A stretch of DNA of 64,000 bases, taken from Ophthalmolycus amberensis. Taxonomy: Eukaryota; Chordata; Actinopteri; Perciformes; Zoarcidae. This document shows, piece after piece, positions 33,400-46,927 of this stretch (its first letter is position 1; each line of letters begins with the position of its first letter). A program made the position numbers and the translations under genes. The stretch is from positions 87,001 to 151,000 of the forward strand of contig JAFEUB010001040.1 of NCBI GenBank assembly GCA_024529925.1, given 5' to 3'. The notes below the pieces were generated by a model. The model saw only the letters and a program-made list of their open reading frames with translations, was not told where the DNA came from and searched no databases.

Positions 33400-34680
33400 C
33401 CTCTAATAAATGGAAGGGGATAAAGGAGGTGTCTCCTCAGAGCCTGGTGGCGGCAGCTCCCAACAGGCAGTATGTGTACAGGGTATGTGCCTATGAGTCA
33501 ATGTAAAACTACTATTCAACACTAAACTACTATAAAACACAATTATATAATACGCAAATCATTGTGGGAGTAAGTGACCTGTATTAACTTGCTCTCCAGT
33601 TGATGCAGAGACATTGGTGTTGCTGCCACCACCCACGTACACACTGGCTCATACAACGGTAACAGTGAAGCCTGTTGTAAACACTGGCATGTCATCTGTG
33701 ATTGCAGATCATGGTGTATTTTCTCAGGAGGATGCCCTGGATGATGAGACTCAGTTTGCTCAGAGACAGATTTGGGGATACACTTTAGTCTTTTGTTACC
33801 AATTTTATGCCGTTTTAAATGTGCCCATCTTAACACAGATGTGTGGACACTTGTAATTGATTTAATTTATAACTTGCTAATGGTGGTGGTCCTATAACTG
33901 CTTCAAGTGTTCTCTATTCTAAAATAATTTAGTTTTGCCGTATGAAGGAAATCTTCCTTCCCCTGAGTCTGTGGCCTCAGCATCCAGGCCAAGTCTGTCA
34001 CAGGTGGTAATGAATTAACCTCAGTTTAAAACAGTCGTCAATGTGGCATATGCACCTTTCCAGTGAGCCTCGTAAAGGGACAGTAAAGCAACTCATGTAT
34101 GTGTTCAACTTGCAGCAGACAATGTGAGGTCCCTATACAGAAGGACCCTTGAATTGGACATTGAATAAAAATAAATCTCAACATAAAAAAGAAAAGTTTG
34201 AAAATTCAGTAACATTTATTTCCAGTTATTGGAAATAACTTTCGTTTTTCTTGAGAAATAATTAAACTAAAAGTATTATAATTGTTGTCAAGAAGGGGAT
34301 AACAAAGGTTAAGCACACAAGGTGAAGAGAAGAAAAGGCCTGGTCTGTGTAGTTTCAAGGAAATAACTGCTGAGTTTTGGCTACTCGTACAGCCCTGCCG
34401 GTAGGGTGGTCTGGGGTGATGGGGTCCCCAACATCAGGGGTTGTATAGAGGAAGGGCTCTCACCTTCCTGACGGGTGCTAGCTGTGGAGCACAACACATG
34501 TGGTCATGATGCGACAAGCTTGGTCTGGGGCCACCCTGAGCCCACGCAGGCAGGTAAGCATAGTTTAGAATGCCAAAGGTCATTTCTATCTTGACCCTGG
34601 TTTTGGGAAAGGTCACGTTGAATCTCGTTTGTGGCCCGACATCAGGGTCAGACCATGTGCTGGTCATACTCTGTCAAATG
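33400..34680. mobile_element. decayed, internally deleted Harbinger element
   Basis: Plus strand: exon-like pieces of a Myb-like accessory protein, including 33592-33800 (ETLVLLPPPTYTLAHTTVTV, QEDALDDETQFAQRQ) after a CTCTCCAG acceptor, and a last exon near 34119-34168 reading DNVRSLYRRTLELDIE then TAA. Minus strand 34670-34440: transposase C-terminus, RFNVTFPKTRVKIEMTFGIL and HDHMCC. The two are convergent as in the 3.9-kb element but the family differs. Ends not found. Confidence 0.65.
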
Positions 34681-34689
34681 TAACCTGGA

Positions 34690-35110
34690 AGTTGTTACAT
34701 TTGTGGAATGACAGGTTTGGACCCAAAGGCAGATAAGGATGAGCAGGCAGCGGACAGACTACAATGATTTAATAACAGAATACTCAGCTGGTCCAGCAGG
34801 CAGGTAACAGCAAAGCAAATCCAGAAGTTGCTCACACGAAGCAAGACACTCAAAGCACTGGGCGAAGAACTGTCACAAGGAATGGCTGAAACACAACTTA
34901 CAAGCAGAGACCACAAACAGACGCTGGATCAGCGGAGACACAGAACAGCAGGGTGATTCGACACAGGGGGAAGTTAGGGTTAGGAAACAATCACAGAGGC
35001 AGGAAAACACAATGACAGGAAGTACAACAAAGCATGACACATAAGGAGAGTCAATTTCAAAATAAAACAGGAAACAGACTGAACAAAATCCCAAGACCAG
35101 AACAGTTCTA
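34690..35110 (-). repeat. unclassified LTR-like interspersed repeat
   Basis: The minus strand ends with GGGTCCAAACCTGTCATTCC and has ATTAAATC upstream of it. This layout resembles the 3' part of the solo LTR at 1495-1843 (GGGTCCTGTCC then CTTGACA). No reliable ends or duplication. Confidence 0.4.
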
Positions 35111-35559
35111 ACGACATGGAAAAGGAGGTAATATGGTGGCTGCTGAAACATTTGAATTGTTAAAATGATAGAGTTGAAGTTGATACATCGTGTCGAAATA
35201 CAAATACTGAACGCTCTTGAAATGGCAGTTAAAATGTTACCTTGCACAACAGCTGGATTATTAAAGGATTACATATCATACAAAATGAATCTCGTCAGGC
35301 TTAATGTGTAAAGTGTTGGTTTAGCCAGTGCACGGACCAATCGGCATCCTTTGAGGAGCTACTGGCAGCTATGGGCGTGGCTTAGGTTTGTGCAAGACGA
35401 CACAGAGAAGCAACTGTAAGTTCGAAACAACAATGGCGGCTCCAGTTCTTCTGCATTGTACGTCCATACATGACAAGTCACAGTTCACTTCATTTTGGAT
35501 CAGCCCTGTGCTGCATCTTTTTCTTGAATCTGACAATTTACTGGTCATCAGAGAGACAA

Positions 35560-36465
35560 TCTTCTCTATAAAGGTCTGTGAGTCTGGCAAAGTGCTTTGC
35601 AGGAGACAGCTGGATGAAGAGAGCCATCGTATGCAAACATGACGCAGAGTTTCGCGCCACTCTCAGTTCCTCGCTTTGGGAAGCAAATACAGTGGCTGCA
35701 GATCTTTAAAACAAGAGACTCACTATGCGCTGGCAGCTGGTCGCAGGCGTGCGTGCAGGTGTTATGAGCTATGTGAGCTGGGCAACTAGCGTTCAAAACC
35801 TGTTTGTTAGTTTTGCTCAATAACTGCAAACCAAAGTGGTGTTTTCCAAAGTTGACATTGGCATCATCTGCTGCATATCCAGTCCATGCTTTTCCAGACA
35901 AGTCTTCAGAGCTTGATGTATGCCATTTGCAGTTTTATTACCGTCTTATTCAAAGTCAAGTAACTTGCACTGCACTCCTTCAGACAGAAGTATCTCATGC
36001 ACACTAACAAAAACATCTTTCTATTTCTGTTTGAGGCATCTGTGGCAACTGAATACACAGGCTCAGCTTCTGCCAGGGACAGATCATCCTAAAGCATTCA
36101 TTGTAATATTCTCAGCTTTCGTCCTTCATAATGTTTGAGTCATGAAGCAAAGCGCTGTTGTAGCTGAGTCTGTGTTTAACTGTCTGGTACACATATGATG
36201 CGTCACTGCGATGTCACTCTGCTGTAGGATGCGTTGGTATTGCTTTCACCTTTCGCTAGTGTCACCTTGTACATGTATGTGGAAGCGTGCTGAGTTGAGT
36301 CACCTCCATGGCCAATTGAGAATTTCCAACTGTAAAAAGTCCAGAAGGCTTTCTTTGAGCTGACAGGCTTACAACGCGCCATTTCTACTTCCCATTGTTA
36401 GTAATGGCAGCACAGTTTTGTCTTTTTTGCAGGTTCATCCATATTTGATGATAAATCCATATTTG
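35560..36465 (-). pseudogene. decayed hAT-type transposase (ZNF862/KIAA1586-like)
   Basis: From the minus-strand N-terminus: MDEPAKKTKLCCHY with WEVEMARC (about 36450-36380), a finger-like region, then VYSVATDASNRNRKMFLLV (about 36060-36000), ANGIHQALKTCLEKHG (frame-shifted), and NVNFGKHHFGLQLLSKTNKQ then HIAHNTCTHACDQL (35901-35700). The order and motifs fit the fish hAT-type transposase/KIAA1586-like family. At least three frame changes. Confidence 0.6.
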
Positions 36466-36469
36466 CCAC

Positions 36470-39400
36470 ATATAACATTATGAAACAGATATTACAGACA
36501 AATGCTTTGTGGAAGGAATCTATGCTTTTGCTCTGTACACTGATGTGCCTAAGGGCTTGTGATTGGATGACAGCTGTTGTCACCTTTGACTTGATCAGTA
36601 CATAGCTGCCACTATGGGACAAGGAAGGTCTCATACGGAACAATGAATGTAGCCAGGTATACAGGATGGTGCGGTTAATACGGGACAGTCAGTAACCCGA
36701 CAGTGTCATAAGCCTTGAGTTAGGTAAGTGAAAACCTATGTAGACAGCATGTACTGTATGTAGCTGTTTATCAGTTCCATGTGTTCCATGACATGATTGT
36801 CCACCGCTTGCACATGTAAACAGTTTGACTTGATGATCTGTTAGCAGTCTGTTCCTGCTCTGCATGGTGCTGGTTACAACAGCACCAGTGTCTTGTATTT
36901 AGAACGGACAGAAATGAAATGGTCACTCCATCAATTTTACTTATGAACTTTAGTTTACTGATCATGAGAAGTGATATTTATGATTCCGTAGGAATCATGT
37001 ATTTGGTATGAGCACCAGTATCATACTATTATAATGTGTCGTGATGAAGGAGCATGCTCAATGGGTACTAGCTGTGTCCACTGTGCACATCGCTCCATGC
37101 TAGGCCAGCCACAGACTGTTCCCAGGCTGCACCACACACACATGATGTCATCATCATCATCACAAGCAGCCACTCTGTCCACAGGGAACAACAGGTCGCG
37201 ACTCCTCACGGCCTCAACACCTGTTCGGCTTTCTTCCATCCGCCAGCTCCTCCCTCAGTTCCGCTCATTCACTCGTTTGTTTTTCCTGCGGTTGCACCGA
37301 GCATCACATGTGTAAACACACCGGAGTCCTGCTCTCTGTCCTGTGACTGCTTTCTGTTGCGATGAGCGCATCTCATATTCCATAGGTGCTCGAGTAATAA
37401 AGACAAAAACAACTTCAAGCAAAAAAAAAAAAGATTTGTCGGGAAGCTCATCGGAGCTACCGGGCGTCACATTTACGTGCCTTTTACATAAGTACCTTTG
37501 ATTGAGCTATCGCTGTGGCACTGAGCATCTAAGGAACACATGGGGCCTTGCTTCTCAGGCTGCATCCATTTCTCTTCATACAGCCATGGTACAGTACAGA
37601 TACTGTACAGATACTGTCGAACATGTAAAGAAGTTTAACATCTGCCGGCTCTGTGGTTTTCATATGCATTTTCACGATCACATCTGCTTTTCATTTGTAC
37701 TGCATTGAGGTCCACCCCCCATCCAAACCATGGCATTGCATTTTGTGTACTTAACGCAGTAATCCTGCAGTTACAGGAAGGTTACATTTCCATTAATAGA
37801 TGTAGAATGATAGTCAAGTCCCTGAAAATATGCAAAAAAATCACAATGGCCACTTAAAGAGTGTTCCTACTGTAATGAAATGTTCACCTGACAAAGTGTT
37901 CTATTGTTTGTTTAATATATAATAATATTACAATGAAAAAGCACTCATCCTCTGAAGGCATTGCTTTTCCATTTGAGTGTGATTATTTCCTGCACAATCA
38001 TATTCTCTTTAGGCAACCTGAACAAAGTGGCAGCTGCATGATGCCTAATATGATGCAGCCCTCGCTGCTTTTGTCTGTAACACATGTTCATACCAGTGTG
38101 CGAGGCTGAAATATGTTTTCTCAAAGTTTTCATCAGTATACTGGGACTGGCTGCCTCCCCTCTGTGACCCTGAATACGTAGGATGGGAAATGTGAGCATG
38201 GATGTTTGATCATAGCCAGTCAGATTTTCTCCGCAGTGCTTTGCAATACAATACATAGCATTAGCAAGCACAGCAAGTACAATCCCACCAATGTACTGCA
38301 AATAAGAAGACTGTGGAGGTGGAGAAAATAAAAGCACTGAACTCGATGTATATGATATATACAGTATTATATACAGTCTTTTATTACAATGAAACAGACA
38401 AAGCTACACAGCTTTATCTCCAAGACTGCAGCATATCTCTTAAAAACCTCGCTGTGGTCATGATGTGTGTTTTGTGCACTATATTATTCAGTATTTGAAT
38501 TCATGGCTATAACATATGAATGTTAACCTATTTTCCACATCATATTTAATATATATAAGTCATTGTGAGGAGCGCTGCTCAGCCTGTGCAGACCTTTGTA
38601 TCATGTCTTGTGTGGCTCTTGAGGACCCTGATGATGTAGTAGTGATGTCATCAGGTTTATCGTGGTTATCTTTTCATATGATACAATATTTAACAGTCTG
38701 CATTCAAAGTGGGGCATACATTTACATTTATCAGGCAGGGAAAGTAACATGTTTGCAGCTTGACCCAATCTATTTTGGAATTTTAATCATTCAAACGTTT
38801 GCCGAGAGTTGGAAGAGAATGTTGACAGCGCTCATCTCTGTGTGGACTGGAAACAAGTGTTTCCCCCGATTACAGACTTTATGCTAAGCTAGGCTAACCA
38901 TCTCATGATTCTCTTCATATTTAATGGGCAAATATGAGAGTGGTATCGACCTCATCTAACTTTGACATTTTTTTAAATCACCTTGTTCATTCTTTTCATG
39001 TGTCTTTTGCAAGCCTTTGTGTTTGCATCGATGAAACAAACAGTGTGTGCACACTGTCCAGCACACACATGTGGAATTAGAAAAGACAGAGTTTGTTCGT
39101 GTCCTGCTCACTGACAAACCTAGAGGTCGAGGTAGGTTGAGAGCTAGAGAAACAGATACCATTAAAGTAATTCTACATGAATTGCATCGTGTAGCAAAAG
39201 AGTAAATGTGGTTTGATTAAATAAAAGTAGGACAACTATATAGGACAGTGAGTCTCAAATCTAGTAAAGACTTTGTAAGCCTCGAGTAAAAAGGTAACCG
39301 AGATGTGCTTCATTGTTGTCAGAATTCTTCTGAAGTGTGAAATCCTTTTATCCTCCCTGTGAAATGTCTTCATTTGACACAAACCATAAAAAGTACCATC

Positions 39401-39960
39401 GCTATCTTCTGGGCATACATCTTCTTCACTAAGGCAGTGAAAGACCACAAGATGACACGAACAGATAGTAGTTTGTCCCTCCATCTGCTCATGGCAGCTT
39501 TTCTTTGCTGTTAAATCTCCATTTCCATTGTTTACAGCATGAAAGAAGCCTGATTACCTCGAAGTCACCAAGGTCGCAGCCAGCGCAAAGAAGCGTAACA
39601 TAAACGCATCACAGCCGCCCAAACACAGGATGAGACTATCAATTGCTACTTGTAAGGAAGAATGGCATTCTGGAGGCATTTGGCTTGTATTCTAAATTCA
39701 GAACAATGTGTTGGAGTCTTATAGCCGTCGCTGGTTTCTAAGCCGAAGCAATGAGCTCTGCGGAAGTGATCTTCTTTTCTCCTTGACATCTTCATACACT
39801 TACAGAAAGGACAGGCAGGCGAGCACGTTCACACATTTCTCCCCCGCCTCATCGCACTGCAAAAAACCAACCTCTCTCGCCACTAATCACGCACTCACAC
39901 ACATACACACAGTTTCATATTTTCTACTGAGCAGCTTACATAAAGACAATTCTGCCTGCC
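36470..39960. other. no recognised gene
   Basis: Several 60-130 codon frames occur but none shows family resemblance. A poly-A run is at about 37421-37432. Confidence 0.4.
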
Positions 39961-39964
39961 TTTC

Positions 39965-40077
39965 CTCTGACTCAGTTACTGGGAGCTGCTACAAGGCAAG
40001 ACCAATGACGAGTGTGTTTGTAATTTGTGATTTTGGGCTATACAAAAATAAATTGAATTGAATTGAATTGAATTGTT
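39965..40077 (+). mobile_element. Rex1-type LINE 3' end
   Basis: GTGATTTTGGGCTATACAAA followed by (ATTGA)n at 40052-40076 is the 3' tail typical of this LINE group. Only the tail remains. An inverted counterpart lies at 52.89-52.99 kb. Confidence 0.7.
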
Positions 40078-40311
40078 ACACGTGTGTGTGTGTGTGAAAT
40101 ATGTGCTTCTGTTGAACTCTGACACTATCCAAGATAAATTTCATAAATGTGATAAATGTCACATGCAAGCACACACACACACACATTCATTTCTATTTTG
40201 CATTATTCATGCCCAAGCAATTCTGTGTACTTTACAGACACTGAACAGACACATGCTATTCTATAATATAAGACTAAAAACACAAGTACACATACAAACG
40301 TATGAAAACCA

Positions 40312-41110
40312 GTGGTGGGCCGTCAGGGCCAGCAAGGCCTTCTCTGCTGGCTTAGACAGAATCACAAAGTTATATCTATTTTATAATTTAATAATTGTTC
40401 TTAAATACACTACATGTATTATAATTTATATATATATTTTTCCCATTATCTTATTTTCTCATTGCACAGCTCCTGTCTTCCTCAGTTGCTCTGCTTCCAG
40501 TGCAGCTTGTTTTAAGTAGAGCTTTTATCCAATCAGATCTCACCTCTGTGTCTCTAGGTAGAACAGAGCCCGAGGCCTGCAGACTCACAAGTGAATCCAT
40601 GTGCACTTTAAGTGAATGGGGACGATATTGTTGATTGTCAGTCTTCAACCAATCAGATCTTTAGTTTGACATGTTGGGCGTATTCTTTGACGTGTCAGAG
40701 CTGCTAGCTGGCTTACAAGTATGTCAGCATTACGTGCGGCTGGCTGGCTCAGCATTAACGTGCGCCAAGATTAGTCAGTGGGCCAGCGTGACTGTTGTGA
40801 AGCTGAAGCAGCTAGCAGGACTTAGTACGGTAGTCGTAGTAACAGTTCAAGTTCAAGTTGAAAGATATGTAAGAAGTTCTGACATTTTTTGTGTTTTGCT
40901 TGGTGTCGATTTTGTTTTTTTACCTCGCTTTGTTTTTTTAACACTCAATGACTGAAGGAGGAGAACCGGATTTCTCAAGAAGGACATTTCAGGAAAAGCT
41001 GGACAGGGTCGGCTAACCCCACATCTAGCAGCTCTGACCCAGCAGGGAAAGGATTTGTACGAACGGTATTTCTGGCTAACAGCGGCGGAGAAGCGTTGCA
41101 CATTTTATGG
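40312..41110 (+). mobile_element. hAT element end with TTF-type zinc-finger remnant
   Basis: CAGTGGTGGGCCGTCAGGGC at 40312 is a recurrent fish hAT terminus. About 41006-41110 reads GRLTPHLAALTQQGKDLYER then YFWLTAAEKRCTFYG, the start of the TTF-type finger of ZMYM1-like hAT proteins, preceded by a damaged stretch. No right terminus was recognised. Confidence 0.55.
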
Positions 41111-43070
41111 CTAAGAATGCGTTTTATTTGCGACCGAGCGTCTTGGTGTTTAGAGCTGTTTGGAGCTACGCTACGCTAACCTGAGGTGGCTAACCAAGGC
41201 AGCAACGACACCATAGCACGACAGGACAATTACAAGCTACGGTGCTTTTGAAAACTTTTGGAGAGACCCAAGTGAATCTACAACTCAACGAACACGTTCG
41301 CAGGAGAACCTCTGACTGGAACTGAACTGAACCGATATTCAGTACAACCGCGTCATTAAACTCTTTGTTAACAAAGAAAGGAGGATGGACTTTATCTTTA
41401 AGTGAACAGCAGCTTTGGTAAGTGCAGTGCTTTTGTGTTTTTACCTCTGCAGTAGTGTTACTACTGTGTTCATGTGTCTATGGTGTCGTTTGTATGATAT
41501 GGTTGAATCATATTTGAATGGCTCGTGTTCTTTAGTGTGTGGATGAATACTGTTTTAGCGCTGCAGTGTCAGTAATGGTGTTAGGGGACCCATAATAATG
41601 AGCAAATTGTATCACTACAAGAGTTATCGCTATAGTGTAAAGAAGGAATGGTTTGGTTTGTATTTAGATGACAAAGAACACCTTACTGAAGCAAAGCAGT
41701 TTGTGCGGTACAATAAAAGCAGACTATTTGGACACATCTGTCAGGACCTGGGCCACTCATGATTTGTGTTTGTGCTCAAGAGAAAGGTCTCAATGTAAGA
41801 ACTCTTTTTTTAAACCACTCGTGCGTGCCACTGAGGACCAAATCTGTTGTTTTTGAATAACCCCTGATGGATCTATTGGTATTCATATTTATATGAATTG
41901 CTTATTCATATGGTATCCTTTATATGAACTAATCTTGTATTAAATTAATCTTTGTATCACTTGACTAGAATTGTGCCTTCAAGCTCCCTGACTACAGCTT
42001 CATGACTGGGCTCAAGCACTGTAAGCCCCTTAGGATTCACTTTAACGTGGCTCAAAGCTGTTGTAGGGCTGAGGAAATGGGCCAGGATGAAAACATAGAA
42101 TACTCAGGTGGATGTCTACAGAACTCAATTGCACATTGAGGAGAAACCCATTACAGTCAGCAATCTGCTGCAATAAAGGACCAAGAGTGATGATAAAAAG
42201 ACATTTGGAGATCTCCTGAGAATGGACTGGCATGTTCTGAAGCCCACAGAATCAGGCATCCTCACAACACAGTGAAGGGCATTACATCGTTGCAGAGTAA
42301 TACGTGCTCCTCTCGAGAAACATTTTCTTTACGGATATTTACCACTTAATGGATTGATTTCCGGAGATCCACACAGTAACATTTGAATTGTCCCCTCTGA
42401 ATTGGTTGGATTACTTTGGCCTTTTTAGAGTTTTACCAATGTCCACACTGCACAGTGCCAGAGCCCTTATTGCTCCTTTCTTCTCTTTCATAATTGTGGA
42501 TTTTGACATTATGAAACAGCTCAGCAAGTGTGCAGGCCAGTGAGCCGAGAAGGGCTTGCCACATCAACAGGGACCCCTTTTCAATCACCTGAGACAGAAA
42601 TACATTAAGGCCGCTGATTGGAGAGGGTCACAACCAGGATTACCTCGATTATGTTCCGATTTTAGCCACTGCTACCTTAAGCTATTGCCATTTGATTTTT
42701 TTTTTCTCCTCACAGAGAAAAGGGAAGCAGGTATAGAAATGATAGAAAGATTTAAAGTAGTGTCAGGAACCTTGATAAGGAAATGGGAAAACACTACAAT
42801 CATTTTCCCGCCTTGGAGCTATTGCTCGGTTCTGCTTGGTGAGGCATTTCAGAACTGGCCCTACTGCACTTGTAGCTGTGGACCGACAAACCATATGCGC
42901 ATTTGTGCGCTTTCAATGTGAACTTTCAGATCGTGAGTGGGGCCTGATGGCTAGGGCCCGCAATAGCATCCCATTGGTTGATTTTAATGGTGCAAGGGTG
43001 TACACGTCTTGCTAGCTAGCTAAAATGGGACTGATATTGTAATTACATTAACGTTCCAACAGAAGTGATG
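41111..43070. other. no recognised gene
   Basis: Includes a donor-like GGTAAGTG at 41417. Nothing else supported. Confidence 0.4.
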
Positions 43071-43075
43071 ACTAA

Positions 43076-43190
43076 ATAATAATAATAATAATAATAATAC
43101 ATTTTATTTATATAGCGCTTTTCATAGTACTCAAAGACACTTTACATTAAAACCATCATATATAAAAGCACACACTAAAAACATAAAATA
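43076..43190 (-). mobile_element. L2-type LINE 3' end fragment
   Basis: ATT-rich tail (43077-43100) then TTTATTTATATAGCGCTTTT and CAAAGACACTTTACAT, matching the 3' end of the LINE at 25.63 kb in the same orientation. Truncated to about 110 bp. Confidence 0.75.
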
Positions 43191-43899
43191 CACAATAATG
43201 GTCACACAAGCCTTGTGTGGGTTCCCCAGGAGCAAAATATGGAAATAAAACATTTGGGACCTCGTCTATGAGATGAATAATCATATCTCAAGAGGGAAAA
43301 GATGATTCAACCTTGGTTGACCAAAACTTGGTTAACTGCTAGCGTGTATAAACTGCTTTCCACGTCTTCTTTTTAGAGCGGAAACTGTCTGGACAGCAAG
43401 TGGATTTAAAGACTTGAAACATCTCTCAGAAAGGCTGGTAAAACACCAGAGTGGATAAAGCCATCAAGTTAGGCTCACTGGGAACAACGAACGTTGAATC
43501 TCAGTTTGACGGTGCATACAGAGGTGGCATTGAACAATACAACCGTCAGACTGAAGAGAACGGTATGTTATTGGCAGAATTACAATCTGTATAAAACTTT
43601 GAACGAAGTGCGACATAGCTTTGCGTAGACATGACGAGTCTGCCGGCTGGTTAAACCCTGGCCTCTTCAGATGCATATCTCAGACTATGTGCGAGGGAGA
43701 GTCCAGGCTAAAGATGCTCAACCCTTTTTTAGGTCACTTCTGCCACTATTCCAAACTAACGTTTGGATTGTATGTACTATGGTTGACATTGATGAGCTGT
43801 TAGCCACACATAGTGTCTGTAGCTGCTAGCTTGGAAATGCATCTGGTAGCTTTTGCTGGCTTGCATCAACGGTCGAACCGTTCATATTCAATGCTTTCA

Positions 43900-45219
43900 C
43901 AGTATGGTCCGGGTCAATTTTGACCCAGACAAAGAATTCCCTCGTAGTGTCTATACCAAATGAAACTACAGATCTATTTGGAATGTCTAAATAGCTCATG
44001 TCTCATTAATAAATGTATGATTAATCCTTAATAAATGTTTCAGAGAGCAGGGAGAGTGTATTTTTTATTGGTTTTTGGAGAAAAACCTACACCATTACAC
44101 ATTATCATGTCCTGTTTTACATAAGACATAATGATTTAAATATATTGTATTGAATTTGAAAATGGTGTGAACATTCTGGAACTGTTTTTATAATATCATA
44201 TATATAATATGTTTAATCATTGCAACCATTAAACGCTGTCCTCACTGCTATATCATAAGAAATCATAATTATCAATATTAATTCAACATTTACCACTTAG
44301 AACACAAAACATTACATAATAAAATGCTTATTATAAACTATTCTCTGCATTCAAAGCAGTGGTAGGAAACTTTACGTGTGTGGAACTTGCACATATGTTT
44401 CCCACATCTGCAGCAGCTTGTCCATGTTTTGCAGTCCTTTGCAGGGCAGAAGTTGCATCTCCTTCTCTTCTGTCCTCTTGTTTTGCAATGACAATCTTTT
44501 CAATGGCTGGAGGGAGGAAGAGCTGGAACTTTGACTCAATGTCAGATGCATGGGAGATGGCCAGTCTTGTGGGTCCTGGAGTCATTCGAATGACATTTTG
44601 CGCTGCCATCCTGCCTGCAACTTGATGTAGAAGTGAAGACCAGCAGATAGCACTGTTCTTCGACATAAACATCTGCTTTGCTGCCTGCTCTTCTCCATCA
44701 GAGTCATCTTCATCAGAGGGGCTGTAATCAGAGTATTCTTCCACGTTGTCTTCCTGCTCTGACACATCCTCCAAATCACTATCAACCTCCTCATCTTGTA
44801 AGAGCAGATCGAGGGCCTGTTGCTCACTAAATCTTGCTGCCATGATGTCAGTCACTGAAGTAGCAGCTCAGGTACCTTTATGATGTCTGTCACCACTGTC
44901 CCATAAAAAATACACACAAACAACAGTTTCCTGAACAGTTTCGAGATTCCCTAAAACCACCATTTTCCTTGATTTGACCCACACTGGCAGATCCAAAATC
45001 CATCTCAATAGATACGGGTCAAATGTGACCCGAAACAGCCTCAGTGTACAAAACTTTGTAGCACCTGTATAAAAGTATAACATTTTAAAATATTTAAATT
45101 GTTGTGTATTTTGGGTCACTTTAAGAAAAGTCATCAAGTTTCAGGCTGTAAGAATGACGTTTAGGGTATTTTTACTGCTGTCAAAACGGGTCAAATTTGA
45201 CCCGAACAGTATGTAATGG
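43900..45219 (-). mobile_element. internally deleted piggyBac element
   Basis: Near each end is a palindromic word: CCGGGTCAATTTTGACCC (left) and CGGGTCAAATTTGACCCG (right, 45188-45205); a third lies at 45017-45034. The right end abuts TTAA (45220-45223), the piggyBac target. The left end is decayed and has no TTAA. Confidence 0.7.
44331..44846 (-). pseudogene. piggyBac transposase with catalytic core deleted
   Basis: The N-terminus MAARFSEQQALDLLLQDEE is acidic, as in fish PGBD-type transposases. It leads to RMAAQNVIRMTPGPTRLAIS and DIESKFQLFLPPAIEKIVI, then jumps directly and out of frame to the C-terminal Cys-rich domain: RRCNFCPAKDCKTWTSCCRC, GKHMCKFHTRKVSYHCFEC, stop at 44337. The DDD catalytic region is gone, so it can only be a remnant or a non-autonomous passenger. 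Confidence 0.8.
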
Positions 45220-46142
45220 TTAATTAGGCAAGTTGTACATACTGAATGAAGTAAAAGTGTTCACATATAATGTTTGTACATTATATGTCAAAAAAAGAGT
45301 TACAACCTAAGAGCACGCAAAAACAACAGTGCATTTTCATCGTCTGGCGAAAATCATGAGCCTTTCCATGACGAGACAGACGCAGGTCTGTCGTTTCTAT
45401 GTGCATGACAACTGTAAAGTGTGATCTGTAGGTTATCCCATCACCTCCCATGTATAAGGTAGTGGCCGATGTTGAACGTCTGGAGGGAACAGAATTTGTA
45501 ATTTGTAATCTTTGTGCAACATGTTACCTGTCTGATGTGTAGCAAAAACAACAGCGAACATGAATTACTTTGGATCATCTTATCCGGCTGCCGTGCTGGT
45601 AGATTTAAATAATGAATTTAGATGTTTGAGTCTATTTTGACGTCACTGTACAAATACAGTTCAAAGTGAAATGATTTGACTCAGATCTTTTACAGTCTTT
45701 ACATCTGTAACCTTTTATCATAATCAATGCATTTTATTCTATTGTGTGTGCATAAGTCCATCTAGTCATACATCAACCCATTCTTTATGTCTTTCTCTCT
45801 CCCCTTTCTTCTTCAGTCCTCTCCCCCTCCATCTATCATGTCAATTTATAGTTAGGTCTCACTTTGAAAATATGTCTACTATAGCGGTGCGTTTACTGTC
45901 CTTTAATGTGTCTGAGGGCTTTGGATCATTTCTCAACACTAACATAAGTATGAGGGTTTCAGAGCAGTGCTCTTTGCCCTCCTTTCAATGTCATCCATTG
46001 AACCAGTGTGTGTGCAACACGCAGCATCGTGATTATTCTCTTTTCAAAGGCCATCTTCTGATTAAAGGGACTCCAAAAAGACCCACGTTTATGATGGTAA
46101 ACAAAGAAGCTTTTTTAAGAAGCCCTCTCTTTTGTTCCTCAG

Positions 46143-46193
46143 ATATTGACCACTCAGCATTGGACATTCATTTCTTTATGATTTCAGACAGTG
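46143..46193 (+). CDS. possible host exon (unidentified gene)
   Basis: Good acceptor TTTTGTTCCTCAG, 51 nt, and strong donor GTGAGTT. Only one frame is open: IDHSALDIHFFMISDS. Too short to assign, and its phase does not join directly to the exon at 50806, so one more exon would be needed. Confidence 0.3.
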
Positions 46194-46927
46194 GTGAGTT
46201 ATTGCTTTTTGACCTCTGACCTCTCAGCTTGGGCCCCGTTCAGCTGCTAATGACTTCCTGCTCCTGTGTGTGATGTGCTGTATTGGCAGAATCACATTTT
46301 CCCAGTATAAGCCAAACAACAAGAACAGAACTGTTATTCATATGTTGGGATCTGACCATGTGGCTTCGACATGGGCTCTGAAACAAAGAGAATCAGGCCT
46401 TTCCTTTTGCCGAGCAAAGAGTTCATCCTGAAGAATTTCACATTACAGTGTTAACTTCTTCCCCCCAAACGCACCACTGCTCTCATTGGACGAGACCAGG
46501 GATGCTGAGGCGGGACTTCCGGTTTTACAACCGGATACCCCCAAAACTATAAAACCCTGAGTGTACCTGAACACATCGCTCTTCCTCGACCACCTCGGTC
46601 AATGCATGAAAGCACACACGCAACGTTTGCTCCCTTCTGAAAGAAAATCCGAGGTTAAACAGTTTTATATTCGCTGGACGAATCTACCGGACTGTTTGTT
46701 TGCTTTTTGTTCGCATCCCGACGAGGAAGCGAACCACTTTCCTGCAGAAGTGAAGAAGCTTTGTTTCTTCAGAGAGCGAGAAGTGCATTTCTCCTCTCCA
46801 CCCAAATCCATCGCGCCGCACGGAGCCGCGCTGCAGGACCACCTCAATCGCCACGATTGCAACTCACCGTGAGAGAACAGATTCTGGGCAGATTTAGATG
46901 TTGTCTAAAGGCTGCCACACCAGATCT

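Noticed and set aside
37945..38337. 130-codon minus-strand ORF
   Set aside because: No domain resemblance, splice context or repetition in the window; retained only as unassigned sequence.
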